A stretch of DNA of 64,000 bases from Sphingomonas yunnanensis (GCF_019898765.1 NZ_JAIOKB010000001.1:744001-808000); one strand, 5' to 3'. Positions 56,352 through 64,000 are shown, counted from the first letter of the stretch. Program-made: numbers and translations. Notes: generated from the letters alone by a model not told the origin.

Positions 56352-57356
56352 ATGAAGGCCATGACGATCGGCGCCCCGCCCACCCTCGACTCGCTCGGCT
56401 TCACCGAGCGCGCCGACCCCGGCGCGCCCGGCCGCGGCGAGATCCGCGTCGCGCTGCACGGCAGCTCGCTCAACTATCACGACCTCGGCGTCGTCACCGG
56501 CGGCATGGCCGCGGGCGACCGGGTGGTCGCGCTCGCGGACGGCGCCGGCACGGTCGAGGCGGTCGGCGAGGGCGTCACGGAGCTCGAGGTGGGCGACGCG
56601 GTCGTCTCCTGTTTCTTCCCCGACTGGCAGGACGGCGCGCCGACCATCGGGGACTTCCGCCGCACGCCCGGCGACGGCATCGACGGCCACGCCACCGAGG
56701 CCGTCGTGCGACCCGCCACCGCCTTCACGCGCGCACCCAAGGGCTATGACGCGGTCGAAGCGGCGACGATCACGACCGCGGGGCTCACCGCCTGGCGCGC
56801 TTTGGTCGGCGAGGGCGCGCTCAGGGCGGGCGACACGGTGCTGCTGCTCGGTACCGGCGGCGTCGCGATCTGGGGGCTTCAGATCGCCAAGGCGATGGGC
56901 GCGACCGCGATCGTCACGTCCTCCTCGGGCGAGAAGCTGGAGCGCGCACGCGACCTCGGCGCCGACCATGTCGTCAACTATCGCGAGGTGCAGGACTGGG
57001 GCCGCGCGGTGCGCGACTGGAGCGGCGGCGGGGTCGACCACGTGCTCGAACTCGGCGGCGCGGGCACGCTGACCCAGTCGATCGAGGCGGTGCGCGTCGG
57101 CGGGCAGATCGCGCTGATCGGCACGGTCGCGGGGGTGACCGGCGACGTGCCGACCGCGGCGCTGATGGGCAAGCAGGCGCGGCTGCAAGGGCTGATCGTC
57201 GGCTCGCGCCGCCAGCAGCAGGAGTTCGTCCGCGCGATCGAGGCCACGGGCATCCGCCCGGTGATCGACCGCCGCTTCCCGCTCGAACGGCTGCCCGACG
57301 CCTTCCGCTTCCAGCAGTCGGCCGGGCATTTCGGCAAGATCGGGATCGAGTGGTGA
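56352..57356 (+). CDS. NAD(P)-dependent zinc-free MDR alcohol dehydrogenase
   Basis: A 334-aa medium-chain dehydrogenase/reductase: an N-terminal GroES-like domain with HGSSLNYHDLGVVTGG, a Rossmann domain with LLLGTGGVAIWGLQIAKAMG, VTSSSGEKLERARDLGADHV and VVNYRE. The cysteines of the structural zinc site are absent, as in quinone-oxidoreductase-like members. Substrate unknown. Start 56352 follows AAGGACCTGAC. It is about 100 bases downstream of the aldo/keto reductase gene. Confidence 0.88.
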   Translation: MKAMTIGAPPTLDSLGFTERADPGAPGRGEIRVALHGSSLNYHDLGVVTGGMAAGDRVVALADGAGTVEAVGEGVTELEVGDAVVSCFFPDWQDGAPTIGDFRRTPGDGIDGHATEAVVRPATAFTRAPKGYDAVEAATITTAGLTAWRALVGEGALRAGDTVLLLGTGGVAIWGLQIAKAMGATAIVTSSSGEKLERARDLGADHVVNYREVQDWGRAVRDWSGGGVDHVLELGGAGTLTQSIEAVRVGGQIALIGTVAGVTGDVPTAALMGKQARLQGLIVGSRRQQQEFVRAIEATGIRPVIDRRFPLERLPDAFRFQQSAGHFGKIGIEW

Positions 57357-57430
57357 TCGATCGCCACTTGAAAGCCTAGGAAAAACAACCATCTTCGCGT
57401 CATCGTCAACAACGGGAAGGAGGTGATCGA

Positions 57431-57505
57431 ATGTCTCATTGTCACAAGCCGGTTACGGCACAGGGCGCGGGCATGATCGCTTCTGCGGGGCATGCCGCCG
57501 CCTGA
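57431..57505 (+). CDS. Candidate 24-aa peptide with near-perfect Shine-Dalgarno
   Basis: The ATG at 57431 is preceded by AAGGAGGTGATC, a nearly full complement of the 16S rRNA 3' end, far stronger than any other ribosome binding site in the window. The frame encodes MSHCHKPVTAQGAGMIASAG plus HAAA and a TGA at 57503. A strong hairpin follows at 57532. It could be a small protein, an upstream leader peptide for alkB, or part of a structured RNA. No family is recognised. Confidence 0.5.
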   Translation: MSHCHKPVTAQGAGMIASAGHAAA

Positions 57506-57531
57506 CATATTGCCGGCCCCGGCCGACAATG

Positions 57532-57561
57532 GAGAGGCCGTCCCGCGAGGGGCGGCCTCTC
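57532..57561 (+). other. GNRA-capped hairpin before alkB
   Basis: GAGAGGCCG pairs with CGGCCTCTC; inside, a T-G wobble and CCC/GGG extend it to 13 base pairs closed by a GCGA tetraloop. It lies 26 bases after the 24-codon frame and 17 before alkB. The following gcttatgtg is not a proper T-run, so it is either an atypical terminator or an RNA element that stabilises or regulates the transcript. Confidence 0.7.
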
Positions 57562-57578
57562 GCTTATGTGAGAGCCCG

Positions 57579-58157
57579 ATGGACGATCTCTTCGACCTGC
57601 CGCTGCTCCCCGGCCTGCGCAGCGTCGCCGCCTTCATCGGCGCGGACGAGGAGCGCGCCCTGGTCGAGCGGATCGACTCGCTCGCGCTCGCGCCGTTCCG
57701 CTTCCAGGGCTGGCTCGGCAAGCGGCTGACGCACAGCTTCGGCATTCATTATGATTTCGATCGCGCCGCTTTGGCGCGCACCGACCCGCTGCCGCCATGG
57801 CTCGCGGCGGTGCGCGACCGTGCCGAGGCGGCGATCGGCCTCGCGCCGGGCACGCTCGAGCAGGCGCTGCTGATCCGCTACGATCCCGGCGCGGGCATCG
57901 GCTGGCATCGCGATCGCCCACACTTCGACCACGTCGTCGGCGTCTCGCTCGGCGCTCCCGCGGCGATGCGCTTCCGTCGCCGCGTCGGCGAGCGGTTCGA
58001 GCGCCGCAGCGCGCCGCTGCCGTCGCGCGGGCTCTACCATCTCGCCGGCGAGGCGCGGTACGAGTGGGAGCACAGCATCGCCGCGATGGCGGCGACGCGC
58101 TGGTCGATCACGCTGCGCAGCCTGTCCGAGCGCGGGCGCGCCGCTGTCGGCGGCTGA
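57579..58157 (+). CDS. alkB: AlkB-type 2-oxoglutarate/Fe(II) dioxygenase
   Basis: A 192-aa DNA-repair dioxygenase that removes alkyl groups from bases oxidatively. The iron ligands H110-x-D112 (GWHRDRP) and H165 (YEWEHSI) and the 2-oxoglutarate arginines R174 and R180 (RWSITLRS) are all present, with IRYDPGAGIGW before them. It is of the short, ALKBH-like bacterial type. The hairpin at 57532-57561 sits just upstream in its leader. Confidence 0.9.
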   Translation: MDDLFDLPLLPGLRSVAAFIGADEERALVERIDSLALAPFRFQGWLGKRLTHSFGIHYDFDRAALARTDPLPPWLAAVRDRAEAAIGLAPGTLEQALLIRYDPGAGIGWHRDRPHFDHVVGVSLGAPAAMRFRRRVGERFERRSAPLPSRGLYHLAGEARYEWEHSIAAMAATRWSITLRSLSERGRAAVGG

Positions 58158-58175
58158 GCAGAGACCAGGTGAGCT

Positions 58176-59492
58176 TCAGGGCCGTGCGAAGGTGCGCGCC
58201 AGCCCGTGGTACAGCTTCTCGCGACACACCAGGCTGCTCGCCCCGTCGGCGAGGAAGGCGGCGGCGAACATCGGCAGCATCAGCCCGCGGCTCGCGGTCG
58301 TCTCGGAGAGGATGATCACCGCGGTCAGCGGCGCGCGCACCACACCGGCGAAATAGCCGACCATGCCGAGGATCACGATCGCCGAGGCGGGCTCGTCCGG
58401 GAAGAGCGGGCGCAGCAGGTTGCCCAGCCCGGCCCCCACCGCCAGCGACGGCGCGAAGATGCCGCCGGGCAGCCCCGCCACCGCGGTCGCCAGCGTCGCC
58501 AGGAACTTGGCGGGGCCGAACCACAAAGGCGCGTCGACCCCGACGATCATCGCGCGCGCCGCGTCATAGCCGGTGCCCCAGGTCAGCCCGGTGGCCACAC
58601 CGAGGCCGCCGACCACCACGCCGCAGAGCGCCGCGAAGGCGACCGGGCGCTGCTTCGACCAGATCGTCAGACGGCTGCGGCCGGTGGCGAGCGCGAGCAT
58701 CAGCCGCGCGAACAGCCCGCCGCTCAGCCCGCCCGCGATCCCCGCGACCGGCACCGCCAGCAGCGCCGGGCCGAGCGTGAGATGCGCCCCGATCACGCCG
58801 AAATAGACGTAGTCGCCCTGCACCGACTGGGCGACCATGCCAGCGATCACGATCGCCGCGATCACCAGCAGCGTCACGCGCTGCTCATAGGCCGAGGCGA
58901 GCTCCTCGATCGCGAACAGCAGTCCGGCGAGCGGCGTGTTGAAGGCCGCCGCCACGCCCGCCGCGCCGCCCGCGATCAGCACCGCGCCGCGCAGCGGCAC
59001 GCGCAGCAGCCGGTGGCTCAGCCCCATCACCGCCGCGGCGATCTGCACCGTGGGCCCCTCGCGCCCGACCGAGGCGCCGCCGAGCACCGCCGCGAGCGTC
59101 AGCGCCGCCTTGGCGGTGACGGTGCGCAGCGAGACGAGCGAGCCGGTGGCGCGCTCCGGGTCCTGCTGCGCGACGATCACCTGGGGAATGCCCGACCCGC
59201 GCGCGAGCGGCACCCAGCGCCGCGTCAGCCACACCAGCATCGCGAACAGCAGCGGCGTGGTGAGCAGCGGGAGGTAGCGGTAGCGATGCGCATAATGCGC
59301 GAACAATCCGCCCGCGGCGTCGGCGGCGAGCGCGAACAGCGTGGCGGCGACGCCGATCGCGACCGCGCCGGTCAGGATCGCCAGCCGCGTGCGGAAGCGC
59401 ACCGAGCGCGGCCCCTGGGCGCGGAGCAGCGCGCGATAGCGCCGCGCGGTCCAGCGCCGCTGGCCGGCGGCGGGAGTGCGCATGTCGGACAT
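58176..59492 (-). CDS. ClC family chloride channel/transporter
   Basis: A 438-aa membrane protein with the three selectivity-filter motifs: GSGIPQ at residues 99-104, GREGP at 143-147 and GGIFAPSLAVGAGLG later. Glu145 is the external gating glutamate, so a Cl-/H+ exchange or gated mode is possible. No CBS domains. It is convergent with alkB, about 19 bases apart. Start 59492 (MSDMRTP); a Met three codons on is equally likely. Confidence 0.93.
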   Translation of the reverse strand: MSDMRTPAAGQRRWTARRYRALLRAQGPRSVRFRTRLAILTGAVAIGVAATLFALAADAAGGLFAHYAHRYRYLPLLTTPLLFAMLVWLTRRWVPLARGSGIPQVIVAQQDPERATGSLVSLRTVTAKAALTLAAVLGGASVGREGPTVQIAAAVMGLSHRLLRVPLRGAVLIAGGAAGVAAAFNTPLAGLLFAIEELASAYEQRVTLLVIAAIVIAGMVAQSVQGDYVYFGVIGAHLTLGPALLAVPVAGIAGGLSGGLFARLMLALATGRSRLTIWSKQRPVAFAALCGVVVGGLGVATGLTWGTGYDAARAMIVGVDAPLWFGPAKFLATLATAVAGLPGGIFAPSLAVGAGLGNLLRPLFPDEPASAIVILGMVGYFAGVVRAPLTAVIILSETTASRGLMLPMFAAAFLADGASSLVCREKLYHGLARTFARP

Positions 59493-59605
59493 TCCCCGCT
59501 CCTACTGCGCCGGGCCGAAAAGGCCAGCCCCGTCGCCCGCGCGTGTTACGGCCTGTTAAGCCTATTGAGCGATAAGCGGATCATCGTGCGGCAAGTGGAC
59601 GGGAC

Positions 59606-59962
59606 GTGGAGCAAGTGGGCGCAGGCGGCGATGACGTGTGGCTGGAGGCGGCCTCGTGGAGCGACAACCGCCGCGAGCTGCGCGTGCCGACCGCGCTCGC
59701 GGGAAGCCTGCGCCTGTTCCTGGGCGAGAGCGAGTCGGTCCAGGTCGTCGACGTCTCCAACCGCGGCTGCCGGCTGCGCGGTGTCGCGCTCAAGGCGGCG
59801 CAGCGGGTGTGGCTGCGCATCGGCGAGCTCGAGACTCTGGTCGGCACGGTGGCATGGTGCGACGACGGCGAGGCGGGGATCCGCTTCGAGCAGCGTCTGC
59901 CGCGCGCGGTGATCGTGCTGCTGTCGGGCGGGGCGCCCGACGACGGCTACGAGGACATCTGA
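59606..59962 (+). CDS. PilZ-domain protein (first of tandem pair)
   Basis: A 118-aa single PilZ domain with GTG start. The c-di-GMP signature is present as R-R-E-L-R (RRELRVPTAL) and D-x-S-x-x-G (DVSNRGCRLRG), followed by beta-barrel strands ending GIRFEQRLPRAVIVLL. It likely binds cyclic di-GMP and acts as an effector. The second PilZ gene begins one base after its stop. Confidence 0.85.
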   Translation: MEQVGAGGDDVWLEAASWSDNRRELRVPTALAGSLRLFLGESESVQVVDVSNRGCRLRGVALKAAQRVWLRIGELETLVGTVAWCDDGEAGIRFEQRLPRAVIVLLSGGAPDDGYEDI

Positions 59963-59963
59963 G

Positions 59964-60368
59964 GTGAGCGGCCCGGTCAGCAGCGACTCGCCCGCGCGCG
60001 AGCTTCAGCCGCGCGCCGAGCGACATCGCGTCATGCTGGGCGCGCTGATCGAGCGCTTCGGCCACGGCGGCGCGAGTCGCCACCGCGTGCGCGACCTCTC
60101 GACGACGGGCGTGCGGGTCGACCAGGCCGAGCGATTGCAGCGCGGCGCTACCGTTCTGGTGACGGTAGGCTCGCTCGCCGCGGTGGGCGCGACGGTGGTA
60201 TGGGTCGACCAGGGTGCCGCCGGGCTCCGCTTCGCTCAACCGATCGATCCTGACGAGGCGCGTTCCAAGACCTTCGTCGCCAAGCCGAGCGCGCCGGCTC
60301 GCCCGCGCGAGGAACCGCTCGGCAATGCGGGCTGGCTCGGCCATATTCGCGGCGCCTACGACCGCTGA
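59964..60368 (+). CDS. PilZ-domain protein (second of tandem pair)
   Basis: A 134-aa protein with GTG start. The PilZ motif is R-A-E-R-H-R near the N-terminus and D-L-S-T-T-G (VRDLSTTGVRVD), then VVWVDQGAAGLRFAQPID, and an extra 35-residue polar tail ending WLGHIRGAYDR. The tail, absent from the first copy, may be a partner-binding element. The two tandem PilZ genes are not near any cyclase or phosphodiesterase here. Confidence 0.82.
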   Translation: MSGPVSSDSPARELQPRAERHRVMLGALIERFGHGGASRHRVRDLSTTGVRVDQAERLQRGATVLVTVGSLAAVGATVVWVDQGAAGLRFAQPIDPDEARSKTFVAKPSAPARPREEPLGNAGWLGHIRGAYDR

Positions 60369-60488
60369 GGCAAAGATGATGGATGAGAAGGTGCTCCCGC
60401 GGACGCAGGAGCTTAGTCTCATACGATCATGACGCTGAGGATCACGGCCTCTGCCGGCGCAGCGGGGCGACTCAGCCGATCATCGTTG

Positions 60489-60581
60489 TCACGGCCGGCG
60501 GCGGCAGGACCAGACCAGCGCGGCCATGCTGCCGATCACCGCGGCCAGCGCGGTGATCAGCGGGGCGTCGAGCAGGATCAT
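60489..60581 (-). CDS. 30-aa single-pass membrane microprotein
   Basis: ATG at 60581 and TGA at 60489 delimit a 31-codon frame: MILLDAPLITALAAVIGSMA followed by ALVWSCRRRP. It has one hydrophobic helix and a positive C-terminal tail (CRRRP). AAGGAG lies exactly seven bases before the ATG (minus strand), the best-placed ribosome site in this region. Short proteins of this shape occur in sphingomonads. Function unknown; it is too small for standard gene callers. Confidence 0.6.
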   Translation of the reverse strand: MILLDAPLITALAAVIGSMAALVWSCRRRP

Positions 60582-60706
60582 CGGGCATCTCCTTCCACGC
60601 GCTCGGACATAGCGCGCGGCGGGGATGTAGGACAGAACATATTGAGAACATTGCGCTTGCGAGATGATGCGGCGGCGGCCGCGCGGGCGCTGCGGCGTGG
60701 CGCCGG

Positions 60707-61021
60707 CTACACGCTCTCCGGGCGCTCCTCCGCCATGCGATGCTGCCCGCGCGCGCGCGCGGCACTGCGGATGAGATGCTCGCTCATCTGCATCGCCACC
60801 TCCGCGCTGACGTTGAACGAGCGGCCGCAGCTCGACTCGATCACCACCACGCCGTCGCGCGCGGCGACCTGCGGCACGCTGGTGCAGACTCTGGCGCTCA
60901 CCCTCAATCTCCGGTTCGTCGCGGCGCGCGGCGCCGCCCGCGGCGCACCCATGTGCGCCATCGAACTGTCACGAACCGGCGGAGCACCGAGCCGTTCCAC
61001 GACGCGTCGCTTCCAGCTCAC
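60707..61021 (-). CDS. Small hypothetical protein coupled to fliL
   Basis: A 104-aa frame with GTG start overlapping the fliL stop (GTGA at 61018-61021), or 84 aa from an internal ATG at 60961. The C-terminal half (DGVVVIESSCGRSFNVSAEV followed by AMQMSEHLIRSAARARGQHR) has alternating strand and amphipathic helix, unlike the reverse frame. No motif recognised. Coupling suggests a link with flagella or the membrane, but this is weak. Confidence 0.5.
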   Translation of the reverse strand: MSWKRRVVERLGAPPVRDSSMAHMGAPRAAPRAATNRRLRVSARVCTSVPQVAARDGVVVIESSCGRSFNVSAEVAMQMSEHLIRSAARARGQHRMAEERPESV

Positions 61022-61497
61022 TGGTCGTCGCTACCGCCCTGCACGATGAAGTCGGTGAAATAGGCCGCGTCGACGTGCCCGTGATAGCCGTCCGCGGCGA
61101 GCTGGCGGTTGACCGCGCCCGTGATCGCGCGGAGCAGCTGCTGCTTGCCCGCGTCGGTCATGTCGGCGGCCTCGCTGGCCTCACCGAACGCGAGGATCAT
61201 CGCCGAGCGCAGCGCGGGATCGTCGCGCCGCAGCGAGTCGAGCACGCCCGGGTCGCGCGTGCTCACCGACACGCCCGCCTGGACCACCGCGCCGGTATCC
61301 TTGACGTTGACCGTCAGCGGCGGATCGAACGCGTAGAACTGCACCGGCTGCACCGTCGGCGGCGCGTCCGCGCGCACGTCCGACTCGACCGCCGCGGCGA
61401 CACCGTCACGCGACATCACCACGCCGCCGGCCGCGCCCAGCCCGATCACCAGCACTGCCGCCACCGGCACCAGCGCCAGCTTGATCCCTCGCTTCAT
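61018..61497 (-). CDS. fliL: FliL-like flagellar basal-body protein
   Basis: A 159-aa protein: N-terminal transmembrane helix (LALVPVAAVLVIGLGAAGGV), a linker, then the FliL/SPFH-like periplasmic domain with PVQFYAFDPPLTVNVKDTGA, VVQAGVSVSTRDP, LRSAMILAFGEASEAADMTD and a final FTDFIVQ, the standard FliL ending. FliL associates with the stator ring in flagellated bacteria. No other flagellar gene is adjacent, so this is an orphan copy. Start 61497 (MKRGIKLAL) chosen over an upstream ATG at 61527. Confidence 0.85.
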   Translation of the reverse strand: MKRGIKLALVPVAAVLVIGLGAAGGVVMSRDGVAAAVESDVRADAPPTVQPVQFYAFDPPLTVNVKDTGAVVQAGVSVSTRDPGVLDSLRRDDPALRSAMILAFGEASEAADMTDAGKQQLLRAITGAVNRQLAADGYHGHVDAAYFTDFIVQGGSDDQ

Positions 61498-61607
61498 CCC
61501 GCGTCCACCCGCTGTCTCAGGGAACATCGTAGCGCCAGGTGATTACCGTCCCGCTAAGCAGCACCCGCGACTGCAACCGCGGGGTGGGCCGACTCGTTAC
61601 GCGTGCG

Positions 61608-62306
61608 ATGAAGCTCAAGGTCGCCAGCTACAACATCCGCAAGGCGATCGGCACGGACCGACGTCGCAACCCCGAGCGGATCCTTCAGGTCCTCCGCGAG
61701 ATCGACGCCGACGTGGTGGCGCTGCAGGAAGCCGACCGCCGCTTCGGCCAGCGCGCCGCGGTGCTCACCCCGCACCTGCTCGAGGAGCACAGCGACTGGC
61801 GCTCGGTCGGGCTGGGCATGCGCGCGACCAGCATGGGCTGGCACGGCAACGCGCTGCTGGTGCGCAAGTCGGCGGCGATCCTCGACTGCCAGCAGCTCCA
61901 CCTGCCCGCGCTCGAGCCGCGCGGCGCGGTCAGCGTCGACGTCGACGTAGGCGGTGCGGCGGTGCGCGTGATCGGCATGCACCTCGATCTCTCGGGGCTT
62001 TGGCGGCGGCGGCAGGCGGCGGCGATCCTCCAGCACGCCGCGCACCGCGCGCCCGGCCCGGCGACGGTGATGATGGGCGACCTCAACGAGTGGAGCCGCG
62101 CCTCGGGCTGCCTCAGCGACTTCGCGCGCGACTTCCATTTCGCCGAGACGGGGCCGAGCTTCCACGCGCGCCGGCCGATCGCGCGGCTCGACCGCATCAT
62201 GGTGTCGCGCGTGCTCCGGGTCGCCGCCTGCGGCGTCCACCAGTCGCCCGCGTCGCGAATCGCGTCGGACCACCTGCCGATCTGGGCCGAGATCGTCGCC
62301 GCATGA
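61608..62306 (+). CDS. EEP-family endonuclease/exonuclease/phosphatase
   Basis: A 232-aa metal-dependent phosphodiesterase. Motifs: VASYNIRKAIGTD, VVALQEADRRFG (catalytic Glu), GNALLVRKS, VIGMHLDLS, MMGDLNEWS (Asp/Asn), and ASDHLPIWAEI (Asp/His). Fits the family that includes nucleases, inositol phosphatases and sphingomyelinases; the substrate is open. Start 61608 gives the strand at residue 2. It overlaps the patatin-like gene by ATGA. Confidence 0.9.
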   Translation: MKLKVASYNIRKAIGTDRRRNPERILQVLREIDADVVALQEADRRFGQRAAVLTPHLLEEHSDWRSVGLGMRATSMGWHGNALLVRKSAAILDCQQLHLPALEPRGAVSVDVDVGGAAVRVIGMHLDLSGLWRRRQAAAILQHAAHRAPGPATVMMGDLNEWSRASGCLSDFARDFHFAETGPSFHARRPIARLDRIMVSRVLRVAACGVHQSPASRIASDHLPIWAEIVAA

Positions 62307-64000
62307 GCGCGGCGGCCGTGCGCGAGAAGGAGCTGCGGCTCGCGCTCGTCTGCTACGGCGGGATCAGCCTGGCGGTGTACATGCACGGCATCGTCAAGGA
62401 AGTGTGGCATCTCGCCCGCGCCAGCCGGGCCGCGCACGACGGAACGCCCTGCGACGGCGCCAGCGCGCACGTCTATCGCGCGCTGTTGGACGAGATCGAG
62501 GCGAGCGCGGGATGGCGCGTGCGCGTGCTGCCCGACATCGTCGCGGGCGCCAGCGCGGGCGGGATCAACGGCGTGTTCCTCGCGCAGGCGATCGCGAGCG
62601 GCCAGTCGCTCGACCCGCTCACCGATCTCTGGCTCGACGGCGCCGACGTCGAGCGGCTGATCGACGCCGAGGCGGCGCCCGCCTCGCGCTTCTCCAAGGT
62701 CTGGGCGCTGCCGCTCGCCTGGATGGCGGCGGGGCGCAGCGCCGACCAGCTCGAGGCGCTCGACGAGGCGACCCGCGACGAGGTGCGTGCCAAGCTCTCG
62801 CATTTCGTGCGCTCGCGCTGGTTCGAGCCGCCCTTCTCGGGCGAGGGCTTCACCGATATGCTGGTCGACGCCTTCGAGGCGATGGCCGAGGCGCCGCGCG
62901 GGCCGCGGCTGCTGCCGCCGGGCCAGCCGCTCGACCTGTTCGTCACCGTCACCGACTTCGGCGGCCATCCCGAGCGGCTCCGGCTCCACTCGCCGCCCGA
63001 GGTGATGGAGACCGAGCACCGGCTGGTGCTGCCGTTCAGCGATCACGGCGTCGCGCGCGACACGCTCGCCGCCGTGCCCGAGCTCGCCTTCGCCGCGCGC
63101 GCGACCTCGAGCTTCCCCGGTGCCTTCCCGCCCTTCACCGTGGCCGAGCTGGACCGGGTCCTGCGCGCGCGGCGGCGGCGCTGGCCGGGCCGGCGCGACT
63201 TCCTTGAGCGGGTGCTGCCGCGCCACGTCGCCGCGCGCGCCGCCGAGCGGGCGGTGCTGATCGACGGCTCGGTGCTCGCCAACGCGCCGTTTCGCCCCGC
63301 GATCGACGCGCTGCGCGAGCGGCCGGCGAAGCGCGAGATCGATCGTCGCTTCGTCTACGTCGACCCGTCGCCCGGCCACAAGCTGACGCTCGGCGCGGGC
63401 GGCGCCGGGACGCCCGGCTTCTTCCAGACGATCCTCGGCGCGATCAGCGAGCTGCCGCGCCAGCAGCCCATCCGCGACAATCTCGAGGCGCTCGCCGAGC
63501 GGTCGCGACGGATCGAGCGGATGCGCGCGATCACCGAGGCGATCCGGCCGCAGGTCGACGCCGCGATCGACGAGCTGTTCGGGCGCACCTTCTTCCTCGA
63601 CCGACCGACCCCCGCGCGGCTGGTGGCATGGCGCCGCCGCGCGCAGGAGGCCGCGGGCGAGCGCGCCGGCTTCAGCTATGTCGGCTACGGCCAGCTCAAG
63701 GCGGCGGGCGTGGTCGAGTTCATCGCCGCGCTGCTCCACGCCGTCGGCGGCGCGCCCGGAGCGCAGCGGTGGAGCCGCACGCGCCAGCGGCTCGACGCCG
63801 CGCTCGCCGCGCGCGGGCTCGGCGCCGACGCGGTCCATGCCGGCGGCGCGAGCGAGGCGATGGTCGCCTTCCTGCGCACCTTCGACCTCAACTTTCGCGT
63901 GCGGCGGCTGCGGCTGCTCGCGCGCCGGCTCGGCGAGCTGGAGCCTGAGGCGAGCGCCGCGGCGCTCCGGCCACTGCGCGACGCGATCTACGCCTCGCTG
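62303..64000 (+). CDS. Patatin-like phospholipase, cut by window end
   Basis: At least 566 codons without a stop before the edge. Oxyanion-loop region LALVCYGGISLAVYMHGIVK, then the nucleophile elbow GASAGGINGVFLAQAI (G-x-S-x-G) and the catalytic Asp in DGSVLANAPF. The long C-terminal part (EIDRRFVYVDPSPGHKL, GFFQTILGAISELPRQQPIR) resembles the patatin-related proteins with DUF3376 found in actinobacteria and sphingomonads. Predicted lipid acyl hydrolase without signal peptide. Translationally coupled to the EEP gene, so both may act on phospholipids. Confidence 0.88.
   Translation, partial: MSAAAVREKELRLALVCYGGISLAVYMHGIVKEVWHLARASRAAHDGTPCDGASAHVYRALLDEIEASAGWRVRVLPDIVAGASAGGINGVFLAQAIASGQSLDPLTDLWLDGADVERLIDAEAAPASRFSKVWALPLAWMAAGRSADQLEALDEATRDEVRAKLSHFVRSRWFEPPFSGEGFTDMLVDAFEAMAEAPRGPRLLPPGQPLDLFVTVTDFGGHPERLRLHSPPEVMETEHRLVLPFSDHGVARDTLAAVPELAFAARATSSFPGAFPPFTVAELDRVLRARRRRWPGRRDFLERVLPRHVAARAAERAVLIDGSVLANAPFRPAIDALRERPAKREIDRRFVYVDPSPGHKLTLGAGGAGTPGFFQTILGAISELPRQQPIRDNLEALAERSRRIERMRAITEAIRPQVDAAIDELFGRTFFLDRPTPARLVAWRRRAQEAAGERAGFSYVGYGQLKAAGVVEFIAALLHAVGGAPGAQRWSRTRQRLDAALAARGLGADAVHAGGASEAMVAFLRTFDLNFRVRRLRLLARRLGELEPEASAAALRPLRDAIYASL

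Noticed and set aside
57532..57561. Intrinsic terminator reading of the hairpin before alkB.
   Set aside because: The stem is strong, but the following sequence is gcttatgtg without a T-run and alkB starts 17 bases on. Kept as an RNA hairpin of unknown role.
61685..63838. 717-codon minus-strand frame over the EEP and patatin-like genes.
   Set aside because: It spans two well-supported genes and their coupled junction and has no domain of its own.

Overview
The window is a high-GC chromosomal segment of a Sphingomonas-like alphaproteobacterium (Sphingomonadales). This is inferred from the gene content: a TIGR02300 protein next to aroA-cmk, DUF2218 with a YqjI-type PadR regulator, TonB-dependent receptors of the Xanthomonas/Caulobacter type, a PEP-CTERM esterase, and short GC-rich palindromes of the kind scattered through sphingomonad genomes. 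No sequence search could be run, so family names rest on recognised motifs.

Layout. 0-6 kb: partial CsbD-like gene, tRNA-Ala, TIGR02300 gene, aroA-cmk, a 57-aa membrane microprotein, gamma-carbonic-anhydrase-like protein, nitronate monooxygenase. 6-14 kb: KefB-type K+/H+ antiporter, GT4 glycosyltransferase, a metal-linked PadR/DUF2218 pair with ATATATCG operators facing rarA, a serine hydrolase coupled to a DUF429-like protein, tRNA-Thr. 14.5-17.7 kb: three overlapping genes of Tad/TadE type. 18-26 kb: a TonB/Fec-type block in which the STN-containing receptor and FecR are both frameshifted while the sigma factor and a second receptor are intact, with a class A acid phosphatase in between. 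26.3-27.6 kb: a secreted NLP (necrosis/ethylene-inducing-like) protein carrying the GHRHDWE heptapeptide, then a small exported protein.

28-37.4 kb: a compact chemotaxis operon (STAS, cheY, cheA, cheW, MCP, cheW, cheR, cheB) ending in a 557-aa protein that looks like a methyl-accepting protein with a shortened, degenerate signalling tip. 37.7-41.2 kb: a broken NTF2-like gene, a PEP-CTERM GDSL esterase, and an acetate-type symporter with its DUF485 partner.

41.3-55.1 kb: an amino-sugar/alpha-galactoside catabolic locus: two alpha-galactosidase-family enzymes (GH27, GH36), BadF-type sugar kinase, AgaS, GatZ/AgaZ, an EamA transporter, a periplasmic amidohydrolase, a DeoR-family (AgaR-like) repressor and a large TonB receptor. 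TTTCGTTT-type repeats precede three transcription units and suggest one regulon. A GalNAc-6-P deacetylase and the GatY aldolase subunit are not in the window.

55.1-64 kb: aldo-keto reductase, MDR dehydrogenase, a 24-codon ORF with a near-full-length Shine-Dalgarno followed by a 13-bp GNRA hairpin ahead of alkB, a ClC transporter, two tandem PilZ proteins, a 30-aa membrane microprotein, FliL-like protein with a coupled small gene, an EEP-family phosphodiesterase and a patatin-like protein that runs off the end.
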